From: Takakia lepidozioides
Lineage: Eukaryota > Streptophyta > Takakiopsida > Takakiales > Takakiaceae
Length of the DNA stretch: 64,000 bases
Direction of reading: 5' to 3'
Assembly (NCBI GenBank): GCA_030704615.1
Contig: CM060734.1
Span: 13,580,001 to 13,644,000, forward strand
Part shown: piece after piece, positions 1 through 11,774 of the stretch
How the letters are laid out: every line of letters begins with the position of its first letter
Numbering within the stretch: position 1 is the stretch's first letter
Program-made: the position numbers and the translations under genes
The notes under the pieces: generated by a model
Seen by the model: only the letters and a program-made list of their open reading frames with translations
Database searches by the model: none
What the model was told of the DNA's origin: nothing

Positions 1-157
1 TTTTTGGAGAGGCTTCAGGTTGTCGCCTTAAAGATCAGTGTTTGAAAACAGGAGTTTGTCTTTCTAGACTGAAACTGCTGCAATGAAGAAGCTGCTTGGG
101 AAATAAATGGTTTGAGATGTGAAGTGGGTTTTAAGGTGTTATAACTTCTACTTTCAG

Positions 158-3100
158 GATGGTGCACTTCGTTCTCAGGAGCTGGAGGAGCTTTTCTCAA
201 CAGCCCCCTCCAAGTGAGTGTTAGCACAGCACTCTACGAAAAAATATTGACTCTTAAAGGGGTCATCCTCAGGGCTTTTTCGGGAAACTTTCCACTGAGT
301 AGGCTTAGTCAATGACTATGTTCACAGGTGTATGGGTTTTGTTATGGGCTGTTTCATCAGTATCTACCTGTGTTGCTGTCCTATTCCCATGGGGTAAACG
401 TCTTTGCAAGTTGGCTCCAAAACACCTCTGCCTCTTGTGCTGGTTTTATGCATGTCCCAAAGTATTACCAACGTCCTTCAACTATAGTTTGTAGTGAATT
501 ATTTTGGTTTCTAGATCAGGCAAGAGCCCAGGAACTTTCCAGAGTTTACAGCATTGAGGCTGTATTCGATTCAAACACTATTCTCTTTTGTATTCGCTTC
601 TAAGGCCTCCTGTATTAGATAACTAGGGGATAGTAATGGACACTTTCACAAATTGTACTCATAAGACGTTGTTTGCTGTAGCCTTGTGGCCATTGACCCC
701 GCGCCCAGTTTGAGCGGGAACAAAAGGGACAGAACCTACCTCTGTCAGGGGCTGACGTTGGTAGTAAGACTTACCTCCATATAAAGAATTAATCCGGGTT
801 TTCCAGATATCCTCTAGAAATCCCTTCACACAAGCATCAATCTGCTGTGTGTGATTTGCCCAAAAACTAGGCCTCAGGAGGGCCTGGGCTTTTGGCTCAG
901 CCTCGAGACTTTCAAAGTTGGTAAACAGGGGTACAGGCACAATTCCCTTGATAGATTTGAAGAGAGCGTCTCTTTGGTGAGAGAACCCCGGACAGTGTAT
1001 CAGAAAATGAATACTGTCTTCAGATTGCCCACACAACGGGCAATTGCACTCTCCCTTTCCTCTCTGCTTCTGTTTGCTGTTCAAAGGTAGGCTTCCTGCC
1101 CTGAGTTTAAATTTCAGTCTAGTGCCGAGAGTGGGTAGACCCTTGAGGTCATCCAAGATGTCCTCCCCCATGTCACAGACTGGGAACAAGTTCAGGGAAG
1201 TTTTCTGCCTAACTTCATTGGACACTTTCACAAAAACAGTCATGCAGTTCTGTTGGTTCTGACAATGAAAGAGAGACACATGGATTGTTGCAATTCTGTG
1301 GCAGCCCATGGGAGGATCCAATTTACAAAGACGCGGCGGAGACAAGTGCAGTGGGAGGGATCACTCTGAATGGTTTTCTTTCTAAGGTAGGATATACTAC
1401 ATTACTGGATTTCTTTTGCAAGGTAGTTTGTTCTGCACTGCAGTATTACTTGTCATGTATCAACATGTTGTGTAGAGTGTATGACAATGGTGTCATGTAC
1501 TTGCTGGGTACAGACTTCACACAATGTCTTCAGTCTTCAGTTCTTCCTTAGAAAAGAGAGAGCCGGAAGCTCTCTTGAAGATCCCTATTTGACCACGTTT
1601 GCCAATCTCCTTATAGGAAACTTACAAACCTCCTTCTAGAATCTTCCTAACCTCCTCATGTTATTCTAGGAGCTTCTAACCTCTTGTAGGGAAACTTCAG
1701 CAGATCATGCCTGACCTATTTCCTGTCTAATGAGGTCCGTACATGAGATTCACCAGCATGGACAGGGAGCAGGAGCATTTGTATTCCCAAAGTGTAGGGA
1801 AAGTATGGGTCAACAAAAATGTCCCCACTGCACTGTATGTCTTTGTTAAAAAGTTTTCACTGCCGATAAATGGAGCTCCTGTACTAGGTCAAAGGATGTA
1901 GTTTGTCACGTATTTGGCTGGACATGGACTCGTACTAACAAACAACATACCTGCCATAGGAAAGCAATCATTCTTAGAATGCTTATCTCCTTCATTCATT
2001 TATTGCATGAAGAAGAAGAAGAGAGTGGGCTCCAGGGAGCTGCAACCAGTCCTCCTAACCTCCTTTAGGGAGCTACTGGAGATCCTTTCTAACCCATGAA
2101 TGGTTCTGTTGTTAACGGGCTTGTGCCCTCCAAGTGCTACCTCTAGTCATCATGACATTGTCAGTTTCTTCTAAAGCTTGATTGCCATCTATAAAGCAAC
2201 TACGGCAAAGAAATGTTATGCCCGATGACAGGAGAAAAGAGCCCTATTGGCTGTATCTACTATCCCCTACACCTGCCACTCGACTGTGTCCTTTATCCTT
2301 ATGTGGAAGTGTCTTTCTTGAGCAAACATGAAGTCAAGCACAGGGAAATTGCTGCTGGTCAAGTTGCACAGTTCTCAACAGCAGTTCCTTCAACATTAGA
2401 GCATCTTGTCCTCTCTTAACCATACCTTTTATTTCGTAAATTAGTCAACCCTGTAATATGGAGCATGGCAAAGTAACTTTCGCTTTCTCGGCTTCTAGGT
2501 GAGCGTCTAGCAAACTTCAAGCTGTGAATGGTTAAGTCCAGGATCTGTGGATCCTTGGTTCCATCATACTCCTGGAAGTTATCTTTTCTGTAAGATCTGA
2601 ATCAGATCCTCTTGGTTGTCTTTGAAGGCTTAAGCATGCGGGACCTCTCTTGCTGCGTCCCTTCACGCATAGCAAGTCTCAGTAAGTTCCTGGAGTTGTG
2701 GGGTTTGTGCATCAACCAATTCCTTACTGTCTTCAGGCCTTTGTGCTCCTTACAGTGTGTCTAGGGCCAAGGTGACCTGATCATCTTCCAAGAGGGTTGC
2801 TCCTACTGGAGGATATGGGAACTATCCTTTCCTCATGAATTGCCCATCCTTTCTCCAGAAGTGGTCTCTACTTTGCTACCAATCTGTCATATGGCTGGCT
2901 GGAGAGAGTAGTGCAATACACATGCAGCTGGAAAGTAAGTGTTTAAAGTTCTTTGTTCTCGTGGACATTTCATTGCTTGAAGACAGATGTCTGCTGTCAC
3001 CACCCAACCCGACTCTACCAAACAACATTTTTTTTTCTTTTTCGTTCTTGGAAGGATTTGACGATCATCTGAGAGTTCAGATGGTGCCATGGAGCAGAAG

Positions 3101-6100
3101 CAGGCACAGAGGGTAGCAAGTCTCAATCTGGCTCAGGCCCGTGTCTTTTTTCTTCTGTGCTCCTTCTATGAATGTCTATCGCCCAAGCTAATAATTGTCC
3201 TGGAAAACGTCTTACCCTCTAAATTTGATTGCTAACTTTTACAGTTATTCTAGATGGACATAGTGGGGGAGTGAGAGAGAGAGTGTGTGTCTGTGTCTTT
3301 GTGTACATATGTGTGTGGGAACTGCTTCTAGATCAAGCATATGGTGTGTGGCAGTGGGCGTTTATGACATTGCTGGAGCCACACAAGAGCTTGTCGCATT
3401 TTATTTACATTGGTTACCCTGGCGACACATCTTCTGCTTTTCGGACCACACGTAGGCGGCGGCAAGACCGGAAAAGGCAGCGCTCCCAGCGCGGGGTTTT
3501 CCAATGTTTTGTATTTGGCCCAACCAATGCTGGCAAATCTGCTCTTTTGAATGCTCTTATTGGCAGGTTTGTCGGCTTTCAACAGAACCTGGAAGCAAAC
3601 TCCTTGCCCTTGCAGATGATTTATTGCACTGGGCACTCCCTATGATTTTTTCTCAGTGACTCTTTGTATTCACCAAGAAGGGTTGATTTTAGGATTGAAG
3701 ATGTTTAAGTGTCAGTGAAGGGCACATGCTGTACCCAAAACCAACAGAAGGCATTCTGGAAGTACTGCGCATTGTGGTAAACGGTCACTGCCATTCTCAC
3801 AGCATCTTAGAACCCTGGGTGGAGGACAAAACTGGGGTTAATAAACTCTTTCATTCTGTTCAATCTATCTGAATGCGGATACATGTGACTGCAGGCCTTA
3901 CAATGAAAGGTGTGAGCACACCCTGGGTGATCGTTATGTGGTGAATCTCGTCGAACAAACTGGGGTATGTCGGTGATGGCAATTTGGCCCAGTTGGTGCT
4001 GATTGCTTTATAAAGTTGCTGGTACCATCAAGTATGTAACTGTCAGGCAAGGAGTAGCGTTCCTTTCTCGGAAATAGCTTTGCTTACAGATAGGAGTTTT
4101 GTGGGTTGGTAACAAAACAAGTTTTCTAGTGAATATATCAGCTCAAAATGCACTTTCATGCAGCTGTAAGACTTGCTTGCAGTTTGGTAAAAAGAGGGTT
4201 TGGATTTCATGTCCTTTTGAAGTATTGTCTTGCTTCCATTCCACTATGAGTTGTATAGGTTTCAATAGAGGTCTCCATGGATAGAAAGGAAGGTTGGGAC
4301 TGGGCTGCTTTCATCTGACAGAGTTGATATTAATGTGTAGGGCTTAAAGAAGACACTGATCATGCGGAAGATCAATGAAGAATCAGTGTTCAACCTTTTG
4401 GAGAAGAAAGATGCTTTGGCTTCATGTGATGTGGCAGCATTTGTGTATGATAGGTAAGGTGCTAACTTTCTCCCACTGTTTGAGAGGTGTACTGCTGAGA
4501 CTTCCTCGCAAACACAACGTGGTTTCCATGGAATATCTGTTGATTTTGGGGCTGACATTGGCATCATAGGTACTAAGCTTGATTTTATTATCATTGGGGA
4601 GAGAGGTTGGGTACTTACCATTTCCCTGAAACTGTTTGTTCTGATGTACCATTTATGGCTCTATTCCCGATAACACCCCTAGAGCTGGCTGCGAGGTTCA
4701 GTCCACCAGGATATATGAGACTAGACCCAAATTGCCATTGCAATTCAATTCCCAGGGGAATTGAATGTGGATTTATGTCCATTATTTAGGAATTGTGAGG
4801 TTGATTTCAGACTGCTCCTCTAGCAGAAAGAGAGCGAGGGCTAATACATCTGGATAAAGGGGCTGAGAGGAAATGTTCCTGGATGGTATGGCATGGCAGC
4901 TCGGATGAAGCATCATGGAAGCATGCTGCAGAGTTATTGGTTAATGTGGCAGCACATGGGGAGATCAATGGGTTTGAGGTGCCTTGCCTGTTCATAGCTG
5001 CCAAAGATGATCTTGAGCCTGATCCTGCTTGCATCCACAACTCTGCACGGGTACGGATCCTACTTTTGTTCCTGTGCCTGGCTGTCTTGGCCATGGCAGA
5101 TTTGTTAGTCTCAGAATTGCTTTCCTTTCCATTCAGGAGGATTGTGCAGTCTGTCTTAAGGTGGGCATGTTGTGTGGATTTTGGTAATACAGGACTAAGC
5201 TGCTCTAACACCCTTATCTGCTGGTTTTCATTCCTTACCCACTTTGGATTGGTAGCTGGCATGCACAGGCAGCCTGTTGCTACCGGTGCTTGCTTGGGAT
5301 ATTATCTATTGCAGTCTTAGCTTCTTGCTGTTGGTTTGCCGTTTGAAACTGGAGTCAAATTAGCAGTTTTAACATCTGAAAAAGCATCTCTACCAGGGAA
5401 TAACTTCGTCCCAGATGACCATTTTCTCTTTACTCAGTTCAACAGCTTAACCATCTGGAGATGAAGTGGCAGTACCCACGACCCAGAGGGCAAGCCATCC
5501 CTTCCAATAATTGCAGACGTATGTGCAGCACCAAAGTTTATGTTGATTAGGAATCCCACGGGTCAAGCTGCATGGATAGTTTGTCAATGAGGTGAGAGTC
5601 ATAGTCTGTTCAAGTGTCAGTTCACATTCCATCGATAGGAAGATCATGTCTGCCATGAATAGTCTTTCAATGGAATCCACAAAGGGCCATTCAGATATGA
5701 ACTGCGATATGCCAATGTGCTATGTTGAGTGTGTTTGCTTCACTCCATTGCTCTAGTAATGGTGAGCAACTAGAGAACCATTGGTGCACAGAAAGCTACC
5801 TAGGGAAAAGTGGGACTTGGCTTTCTCCGCCGCCACCATCAGCTTCTTACCTGCAATAGATGTCTGGGAAAGCCATCTGAGCTCGGAGAGAGCACCTATC
5901 TCTGCATGGAAATCATCTGAGGAGATCCATCTCAGATTATCCAGCCCTGCATCCTTCAAACACACGTCAGAGAGACGTAAATTAGGCAGGATCTGAACCG
6001 TATATGGGAAAGTGGAGGAGGTGTCCTCACCAAGGAAGGTGCCAAAGAAGACAGCAGTCTCGGAAGAAAGAGAGAAAAAAGGGAGTTGAGATGAAAAGAT

Positions 6101-6870
6101 CTCGTTCACCTTTGAAACCACCATGTTGAGCTCATGTGAGGGCAACAGGCTGCTCACATCGTGATCAGAAATGGAACTGAGGAACGTTGATGTTGCAGCC
6201 ATCCAATTACTTCCTCTATATCAGGGCTTGAAATAAACAGCCAAACAAAACAAAGGATCTTGGAAAAACAATCTCGTATCAGTGCACAATGCCATTTGGT
6301 GAGAATGAATTTGGACCATCTGATTCATCCACAATTGAGGTATTAAAAGTAAGTCTCTAACTGGTCAACTGTCCTAGAATGCTGCTTGTGGGGGATTTTG
6401 TCACGATTGCTTGCTGTGGCCCTCAGAAGTCTGTTGACGTCCTTTTGGGATATACAGATATGCACTGACATGGGGGTGGAAGCTCCCATGTCGGTGAGCA
6501 TGAAGCTTGGAGACATTGGCAATTTGTTCCGACGAATTGTGGATGCTGCCCAACGTCCGCATTTAAGCATTCCTGAAACTGAGGCAGGACGAAGTCATAA
6601 GCACTACCGTTGTCTCATCCAGCGTTCTCTCACAGTTGCTGCTGGTAATCCAACCTCCTATTGTGCATTGTCATTTCATAGGAGTGCAACTGGATTTTCC
6701 TGCATTGTTGCGTCTGGGCCTTGAAGATCTATTTTGTGGATTTTTATTGAAATGCTTTGCTCATATTCTTAAACCTGGGTGATATGCTTACAGTGGGAGC
6801 GACAGCAGTGGTTGCAGGCATAGCTGTGTACCGGATGTATATTCTAAGAAAACATCATTCTGGTAGCTAG
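158..6870 (+). CDS. MIRO: Mitochondrial Rho GTPase (MIRO), 3' part, eight exons
   Basis: Outer mitochondrial membrane GTPase linking mitochondria to motility and ER contacts. The 5' end lies before the window. Exons fitted to GT-AG borders and reading phase: 158-213, 1305-1386, 3355-3566, 3895-3964, 4341-4453, 4900-5050, 6458-6644, 6794-6870 (948 nt, 315 codons plus TAG). The first two exons carry the end of the second EF-hand region (DGALRSQELEELF). Exon three holds the family linker IYIGYPGD, a basic RRRRQDRKRQ stretch and the P-loop of the C-terminal GTPase (FGPTNAGKSALL). Later exons give CDVAAFVYD, AAKDDLEPDP (the NKxD-equivalent) and SIPETEAGR, all typical of plant MIRO. The last exon encodes one hydrophobic tail-anchor helix (GATAVVAGIAVYRMYI) and a short basic tail. 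Every exon joins in frame, so the copy looks functional. Introns contain transposon debris. Confidence 0.93.
764..1262 (-). pseudogene. LINE reverse-transcriptase C-terminal remnant
   Basis: A minus-strand open stretch inside the MIRO intron between exons ending at 213 and starting at 1305. It contains a zinc-knuckle-like motif, CNCPLCGQSEDSIHFLIHC, preceded by LRAGSLPLN. This C-x2-C...H-x4-C arrangement is typical of the region after the reverse transcriptase of plant non-LTR elements. No RT catalytic motifs or endonuclease are present, so it is a short 3' fragment (5' truncation is usual for LINEs). The open frame runs on into MIRO exon 1305-1386 by chance; I place the homologous part within the intron. 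Outer limits are approximate. Confidence 0.6.
5753..6202 (-). CDS. Hypothetical 149-aa ORF within a MIRO intron
   Basis: Uninterrupted ATG-to-stop frame of 149 codons on the strand opposite MIRO, inside its longest intron (5051-6457). The protein is serine/leucine rich, with segments such as LPNLRLSDVCLKDAGLDNL and LSELRWLSQTSIAGKKL that are reminiscent of leucine-rich patterns but do not form a clear repeat. No signal peptide or membrane segment is apparent. I do not recognise the family. It may be an exon of a nested gene, a TE remnant or a chance frame; the length in otherwise stop-rich intron sequence is the only support. Confidence 0.3.
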   Translation of the reverse strand: MAATSTFLSSISDHDVSSLLPSHELNMVVSKVNEIFSSQLPFFSLSSETAVFFGTFLGEDTSSTFPYTVQILPNLRLSDVCLKDAGLDNLRWISSDDFHAEIGALSELRWLSQTSIAGKKLMVAAEKAKSHFSLGSFLCTNGSLVAHHY

Positions 6871-7297
6871 GGTATCTGAACGTATGGTAGACTGATATGT
6901 TTAAAGGTTAGCTGCAGACTTGATAGCGGAGACCTGCCAAACCGGAGCAAGTTGTTGTAGGGAGTAGACTGAGGTCTGGTTGAGTTTAGACATCACTTAT
7001 TTTATGGGAGAGCTTTCTTATCTAGGGATGTTGTTGAAAGCCTACTAAGTGGCACAGTCTATTTTGTCACATATTCATATGCTGCGGATACATAACGTCT
7101 ATTGGTTTCCTCAAACTAGGACAAGATGATCTGACTGTCAACAAAGTCACATGTCATGCATATATAACAAGTCTATTACTTTGAATATGTCAATATTATC
7201 ACAAACTAGGATGAGGGTGTTGCCAAAATAGCCATGTTGGATGTGGCCAAATGATAATTTGCCGTGTGTTTGGGGAATTTAAACATAGGGGTTGTTG

Positions 7298-7363
7298 TGT
7301 GCATACATATCGTTGTCCAATCCACACAATGCACGCAGAAGACCCGCATTATGTCCATCACAA
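7298..7363 (+). repeat. Direct repeat, copy 1
   Basis: About 66 bases sharing GTCCAATCCACACAA and ATGTCCATCACAA with 7681-7762, in the same orientation and order, but with a small insertion in the second copy. Could be the ends of a decayed LTR or MITE, or a local duplication. No coding frame lies between the copies. Confidence 0.5.
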
Positions 7364-7680
7364 ATGAAATACAACTTACACATCTCACATAACCTCATAA
7401 CATGAGTCAAGTCAAGTGCACCCCAAGTTCTAGGGATTCCACACACGGCACCGTAGCAAAATGCAGGAGGCTCAACTCGAGAAAGCTAAGCTTGAGCACG
7501 ACTAAGGTGAGGATAACCACGCCCAAGTGCTTAAAAATATCTTGATCCTTGGATTGACATTTGGATGAAGCCCAAGTATCAATATATAAAAATTATTTAT
7601 TTTTTTAGCTAGTTTTACACTAATATTAAACTAGCTAGCTTTACAATTTAACTAGTATAAAAATCACTTGACAGCTATCG

Positions 7681-7762
7681 TGCGCATATATATCGCCACA
7701 CAACTACATCGCTGTCCAATCCACACAACACATACAAAAGACACACATAATGTCCATCACAA
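7681..7762 (+). repeat. Direct repeat, copy 2
   Basis: Diverged second copy of the 7298-7363 sequence; see that entry. It starts with GCATATATATCGCC where copy 1 has GCATACATATCG, and contains about 14 extra bases. Confidence 0.5.
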
Positions 7763-8022
7763 TCGTCTCCTTGCTGGTGGTTAGATCCCTCTAACTCCTA
7801 GTAGCTACAAGATATAATAATAGCCACAGCCTCGCTAGGTTAGCTACCACTGTCCCTTTTATACTCAAACTCGATAGATCAAAGGTCGGGTACAATAATA
7901 GCCCTGGATCGTTACTCGTCATCTTGCAATATATGAACTTGAGCCAGGGATCTTGTGTATTGGTCGTATAGTAGCTTAGTCTTGTGTTTCTTGTTAGCAT
8001 TAAATGATTACATCCATTACCA

Positions 8023-8580
8023 CTATTGAATGCAGCATGGACACAACCAATCCTCATCAGGAGCCATCTCAAGAGGTGGCGTCAAACATCCCATGTGCCA
8101 ATCTTTTGAGCATCGATCACACACCAACATGGTGGTTGCCCCTTTGGCAAACCCACACAACATGCACCTCAAACCCGCAAGTACCACTGCCAAGTTTGGA
8201 TCAATCCTGCCATCGACATTGGGAAGGTGATATAGCGCGCAATTGCGCACATGGTCCTCTTAAGTCATGCCCTCCCGACCCTCCAAGATCAGGACTCTTG
8301 CGGGCAACAGTACCTCTCGAGCCCTCAAAATAATGCGTCATGCAGTCATATTTAGGATCGTAAGAGCAGTCTGCTGCAGATAAACATATTCACCAAAGTA
8401 AAACCTCCGAACCCCATGACGATAGCCCACACCACGTATATTGACATACCTCAACGTATCGTGGTGTTGTGGAATGACAAGGTTTTCGAAAGCCATGTGC
8501 ATGACTTTCTTGAACAACTCCGCGCGCAACGTGCATTTGGTCCATTGCTTTGCAATTTTGAATAGGGAGGGCCAATTTAG
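8023..8580 (-). pseudogene. Retroelement polyprotein tail with PHD finger (remnant)
   Basis: Minus-strand frames 8580-8338 and 8250-8023 together resemble the 3' end of the pol of PHD-tailed algal retroelements. First comes a stretch with FGEYVYLQQ (an 'xGDYVYL' integrase-tail motif), then CALYHLPNVDGRIDPNLAV, then a complete C4HC3 PHD finger: CMLC, CDRC, H-x2-C and WLCPCC in correct spacing. PHD fingers bind histone tails and may guide integration. The two parts are in different frames and no upstream RT or integrase core is visible, so it is a dead fragment. Family recognition rests on the motif order. Confidence 0.6.
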
Positions 8581-8890
8581 ATAACATTCTAATTATGAAT
8601 TTACAATGCCAAAATATTTTGTCGTTTGGGACCTATGGACTAATATGTGCGCCAAAAACACAATTTTTTTTTTTTTTTGGTTCAAAAGTCAGAGCGCATT
8701 CTCTTTTGTTTTATTTGGGTGCTATCTTTTACTAAAAGGGTGTAGGTTCCCATTATCTCAAATGGCCCCAACAAGTATGGACAAATAGATCTTCAAATCC
8801 ACGTTGAAATGTAGCCCTAGTGGCAGGTATTCTTCTTCATGTAAGCCGATACTTCTTTTGGGATAATAGAGTCATCAACACCGACAACCA
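8581..8890. other. Non-coding spacer
   Basis: No gene seen. Contains a 16-base T run near 8666-8681. Confidence 0.4.
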
Positions 8891-8892
8891 GC

Positions 8893-8995
8893 ATGTAGCC
8901 CAGTGGTAATGGGCACATACCATGTTGGATGTGGTTGTGGGTTCAAACCACCGTCTGGTGTGTCATAAAGGTGTCCACTTTTCATCTGGAAGCAG
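8893..8995 (+). mobile_element. tRNA-derived SINE-like unit
   Basis: Holds an internal RNA polymerase III A box (TAGCCCAGTGGT, 8896-8907) and B box (GGTTCAAACC, 8940-8949), 32 bases apart, followed by sequence without a tRNA-like acceptor arm. That is the usual head of a plant SINE rather than an intact tRNA. No poly-A tail or target duplication could be assigned, so the 3' limit is a guess. Confidence 0.45.
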
Positions 8996-9094
8996 TAGCC
9001 CTTGTGGTGAAGAGACACCATAATTTACGCTCCCTTCGGAAGACGCCTTTCGTCAACACCAAAAGTAGTGTCATGAACGTCGTCATCTAGGTAA

Positions 9095-10942
9095 TTGCCT
9101 GTATTATGTGGTAACATATCCACCTTCCTTTGTAACTCAGGTCTCAGACCATTTACAAATCAGGTCTTTTGTAAACTTGCAGGTGGCACATTAGCCAGTT
9201 TCTTGATCATTAATTCCATCTTTTCCAGATACTCCTCAACAGTTTCATGCTTCTTCTGTCTCAACTGTTGTAGGCTACTGTACACTTATTCCGTGATTTT
9301 GCTTGTCTTGAATTTGGTCTGGAATGTTGTTCTAAGAGCATTCCAGGTTGGAAAATGGTTATCAAGAAATCGAGCGTACCACTCAATTGCTTTCTTGATA
9401 AGTGAACAAGGAAATAATCTCAGCTTTGCATCATCATCATTCTCATTATCATCATCATTCTCATTGTTCATTATACACATGTGCTCATATTGATTGACGT
9501 GTACATCAGGATCCTTTTTCCCTGAGTAGATCGGGAAAAGTGGTCTCATATGTGTTGGAGCTCGTGCTGCCATCTGTTGTACTATTACCGGCCCTGTGGC
9601 TGGTGTTGGTCCAAATCCGGTTGTAGGTCCTTGAGAACTTGTAGTAGCCGCAGCTAATGTTGTACTACTTCCCGCACTCCCTGTCCCTCCAGAAGGCGAT
9701 CCAAGCTGTCCGCTTGATCCCCCTGAACCGACACCTTTGTTTGCCAGTGACTCAAGTGTATCACTTGATCCTGCTACAATGGTTTGGGCAGTCCCAGTGG
9801 TAGTATCAACAGTTGTTGTTGGTTCTACTTCCTCATATCATTCATCTTCCAAGTCTTCGACTTAGTTTATTTCTTCCTCACTAATATAACTTAAATGAGT
9901 CGCCGTTGGAGAGTCTGTACTCTCAGCAGGCTCTTCCTCATCCTCCTCCCCCTCGTTGGCTGGTGTATCAGAAACTGGAGTTCTTGCTCTTGGTCTACCG
10001 TGCCAACTCTGATCAAAGATTTTTGTCAAATCCTTGATCCAGGGATGCACCTCCGATCTTTCCTCCTGTGGTTGGCCTTCTTCTTGCACCAACTCCCTTA
10101 ATCTTTCTTGTAAAGAATAAGAAGGTGTGGCATCTGGATCAAGATTTTCAAGCAACGGTGATGTACCCTCTGGTTTTGGTGGAGTAAGAGGTCCAGACGA
10201 TTCTCCTATGTCTATTCCTCTTTCCCAGAGATATGGATAGTTAGCTTTTAAATAGCTTTATCTTTTTGCTGTATATCTCTCTATTCTTGCTCCCCTTTCA
10301 CCACTCATGACCCATGTCTTTCATGTCTTTCATGAGGCAATACCCACAACTCTCTCCTGTAGTACCTCTCGTATATGCCTAGGTTTCTTTCAAGCTTTAA
10401 TGCATCATTGGCTAGACTAAAAGACTCAATTACCATATAACCATATGGAAGGCAGGTCTAAAAGGTTGTTCTTGGTGTAAGCTTGATCCACAAGATATCC
10501 TTGGGAATCCAATTCTTTACCAATTCAAGCTCTTCATGCATATGAATGTAAAAGTTCACTCTTGACTCTTCCCAGCTTTCAAACTCTACTCGTTCAATAG
10601 ATAGCAACGCTATCACATAAACTAGTGTTGGTAACCATCTAGCTCTCCCTTTACAGGCCACTTGATAAATCTTTATCACTCCTTTTCCAGACCCCAACCT
10701 GGATCAGCATCATGCACTCTCTTGATCATATTCTCCTTACAACCGTCTGACAATTCCAAGAACTTCTGAAAGAAATATTTGGACAATCTTTCTTTCTCAG
10801 TTACACAGGGAATTTGATTCACATCAAATTCTTTAATTCTCCATTCTCCATGATCCCACCAGATGCCTGTCATGTCACATATGGTTGTTCTTGAATCAGT
10901 TCCCCAGTATGGTTGCCAAATGTTGAGTGGATTCTCAATCAT
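9095..10942 (-). pseudogene. Ty3/gypsy gag, decayed
   Basis: Four minus-strand frames in order (10942-10676, 10697-10458, 10155-9862, 9573-9286) spell a gag. There is an N-terminal region with IWQPYWG and WWDHGEWRIKEFDV, an acidic middle (GEEDEEEPAESTDS), then a typical retrotransposon gag core with FPIYSGKKDPDVHVNQYEH, AIEWYARFL and FPTWNALRTTFQTKF. Reverse-strand reading continues beyond 9286 as SLQQLRQKKHETVEEYLEKM after an in-frame TAA. Frame breaks near 10680 and the stop show it is dead. No protease or RT follows. Bases 10943-10996 resemble the end of an LTR like that near 46745-46785; the element is cut there by the next LTR. Confidence 0.7.
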
Positions 10943-10996
10943 CCCTTAGCTATCCGGGGTGGAAACTCTAAGGTAGAAGAGTTAGAAGACTCTAAG

Positions 10997-11719
10997 TGTC
11001 GCGGCCCTTTGCCTTGAGGGCACGGGTCGGGACACAAGAGGGGCTGCCCCTGTGGTGGGGGCAGTGGCAACAATAGGTATGGGGGCTGAAGCACCCTTGA
11101 GTGCCCAAGGCACTAAAGGAGGCAGAGGCACTCACTAGGTGGAGCCCCGCACACCGGGTTGCGGTGGGGGTAGTTCCACGAGGGGTGGTGGTAGCTTAGT
11201 GGGTCTTAGTGGGGGTGGCATAGGACTCACCATGGGGCGGAGACCTTGTGGTGGGAGTTGTGGGGAGTCTTGGGACTCATCACGGTCCATTGGGGCCGTG
11301 GTGGGCGGGCCAAGACTGACCGGGACTCATCACCGGGAGTCAAGGGTCTTCGTGGTGGTTCGCCATAAAAGGACGGTGTTGTTTGTGAAACCCCCGCGGA
11401 CAGTCACAGAAGTATATATAGGGAGTAGTAACCCCGAGAACGGTGCAAGCCCGTTGGTGACCAAAAACTAGTGAGTAAGCGTGCGAGCCGGAAAGCGACC
11501 AAGGTGTAGGGAGCTATTCCGGACTGCCAACAACCAGAGGGAATTTCCACTAGGCCCAAAGTGAGCGAGGGTCTTGTGGAGGAGCAAAGGGGGACCGTTA
11601 TGTCCCGGTGAGCAGCCGAAGCTCCGAGTTGGCCAGCGGCCAGTTTGGGAGTTAGGCGCGCGCATCAAAGCGAGTAACTATGACTTGAAGGGGAGCTTAC
11701 CGAAGTGAGGTGCGCGACA
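10997..11719 (+). repeat. 5' LTR of a Ty3/gypsy retrotransposon
   Basis: 723-bp LTR defined by TGTCGCG at its start and the inverted CGCGACA at its end, directly followed by a two-base spacer and a primer binding site. It contains a TATA box in the middle. The 3' LTR is not in the window because the element is interrupted at about 12300 by a DNA transposon. Confidence 0.85.
11413..11420 (+). promoter_or_regulatory. TATA box in LTR
   Basis: TATATATA in the centre of the LTR at 10997-11719, in the expected U3 position. Likely the promoter of the retrotransposon RNA on the + strand. Confidence 0.6.
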
Positions 11720-11721
11720 CT

Positions 11722-11733
11722 TGGTATCAGAGC
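11722..11733 (+). promoter_or_regulatory. Primer binding site (initiator tRNA-Met type)
   Basis: TGGTATCAGAGC, the standard plant retrotransposon primer binding site complementary to the 3' end of initiator methionine tRNA, two bases after the LTR end CGACA. It fixes the LTR border and the orientation. Confidence 0.9.
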
Positions 11734-11774
11734 TTAGAGTTCAGTACACGATCGTCCTTGAGATCGGCCTCACC

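Larger units (their letters stand above)
6871..7790. other. Intergenic, AT-rich, presumed MIRO 3' UTR then non-coding
   Basis: No supported gene. The first part should include the MIRO 3' UTR. The rest is AT-rich. It holds a diverged direct duplication (see the repeat entries around 7298 and 7681) and short ACTAGCTAG/TATAAAA runs near 7600-7670. Confidence 0.5.

Noticed and set aside
8893-8995. Functional tRNA gene
   Set aside because: A and B boxes are present but no cloverleaf or acceptor stem can be drawn.
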